A program made the translations under genes and the position numbers. From assembly GCA_964496245.1 (NCBI GenBank), contig CAZBZG010000029.1, forward strand, positions 1 through 24,408: DNA of 24,408 bases, written 5' to 3'. Position 1 is the stretch's first letter; every line of letters starts with the position of its first letter. The DNA is from CAZBZG01 sp964496245. Its GTDB lineage: Bacteria; Planctomycetota; SZUA-567. Below the pieces are notes generated by a model. That model had not been told where the DNA came from, did no database searches, and was given only the letters and a program-made list of their open reading frames with translations. This document shows, one piece after another, positions 24,289 through 24,408 of this stretch.

Positions 24289-24308
24289 CGTAGAGAGAGA
24301 AATCGGGG

Positions 24309-24408
24309 CTTGGTTCAGAACCGGGTCACACCCAAAGGGCGCTGGTTGTGGCACAGGCACTCCTGCCTGGGGCCGAATCCGTGAGGCGCTCCACAGGCAG
24401 GAGTGCCT
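24309..24408. repeat. MITE-like palindromic element, copy 6 (cut by window end; core inverted)
   Basis: Left end CTTGGTTCAGAACCGGGT and the box CACACCCAAAGGGCGCTGG match copy 4 closely. The arms GGCACTCCTGCCTG (24356-24369) and CAGGCAGGAGTGCC (24394-24407) are perfect inverted repeats. The 24-bp core between them (24370-24393) is the reverse complement of the core in copy 4, matching at 21 of 24 positions. The right half lies beyond the window. Confidence 0.85.

Overview
The window comes from a high-GC bacterial chromosome. Every well-supported gene lies on the minus strand, so transcription runs from high to low coordinates. The source is not certain. Three features point to the Planctomycetota or a relative in the PVC group: an EF-Ts whose TDFV motif is replaced, a small planctomycete-style zinc-ribbon/membrane protein, and the gene order prs-rplY-pth-rpsF-ssb-rpsR-rplI. 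This assignment is inference.

Right part (about 24.4-15.4 kb): a TPR-sulfotransferase; a two-component pair (REC-PAS-PAS-histidine kinase overlapping an NtrC-type sigma-54 activator by 4 nt); a receiver-like protein lacking its phospho-acceptor; a receiver carrying the tail of a histidine-kinase ATPase domain; a FapA/DUF342 protein; and a truncated receiver remnant ending at a palindromic repeat. Next come a zinc-ribbon membrane protein, a PTS EIIA-CBS fusion and an alpha/beta hydrolase.

Middle part (about 12.7-4.4 kb): core information-processing genes. rpsB-tsf has a clear sigma-70 promoter. A compact unit follows: glmU-like nucleotidyltransferase, prs, rplY, pth, rpsF, ssb, rpsR, rplI, a secretin-like lipoprotein, and a 42-codon gene 5 nt after it. 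Left part: tRNA-Lys and tRNA-Glu sharing one promoter and one strong terminator, a membrane-TPR protein of TMTC type, tRNA-Ala with its own promoter and terminator, a cold-shock protein, and a single-domain response regulator.

The most unusual content is between genes. Six copies (one cut by the window edge) of a roughly 160-bp palindromic, MITE-like element lie at gene-block boundaries, four of them with recognisable flanking direct repeats of 8 to 16 bp. Two stand just upstream of predicted promoters (rpsB and glmU), and a third stands near a weaker one. One copy has its 24-bp core inverted relative to its left end, and one provides the stop codon of the NtrC-type gene. Two further small families built from paired hairpins occupy other boundaries. 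I did not recognise any of these families from memory.
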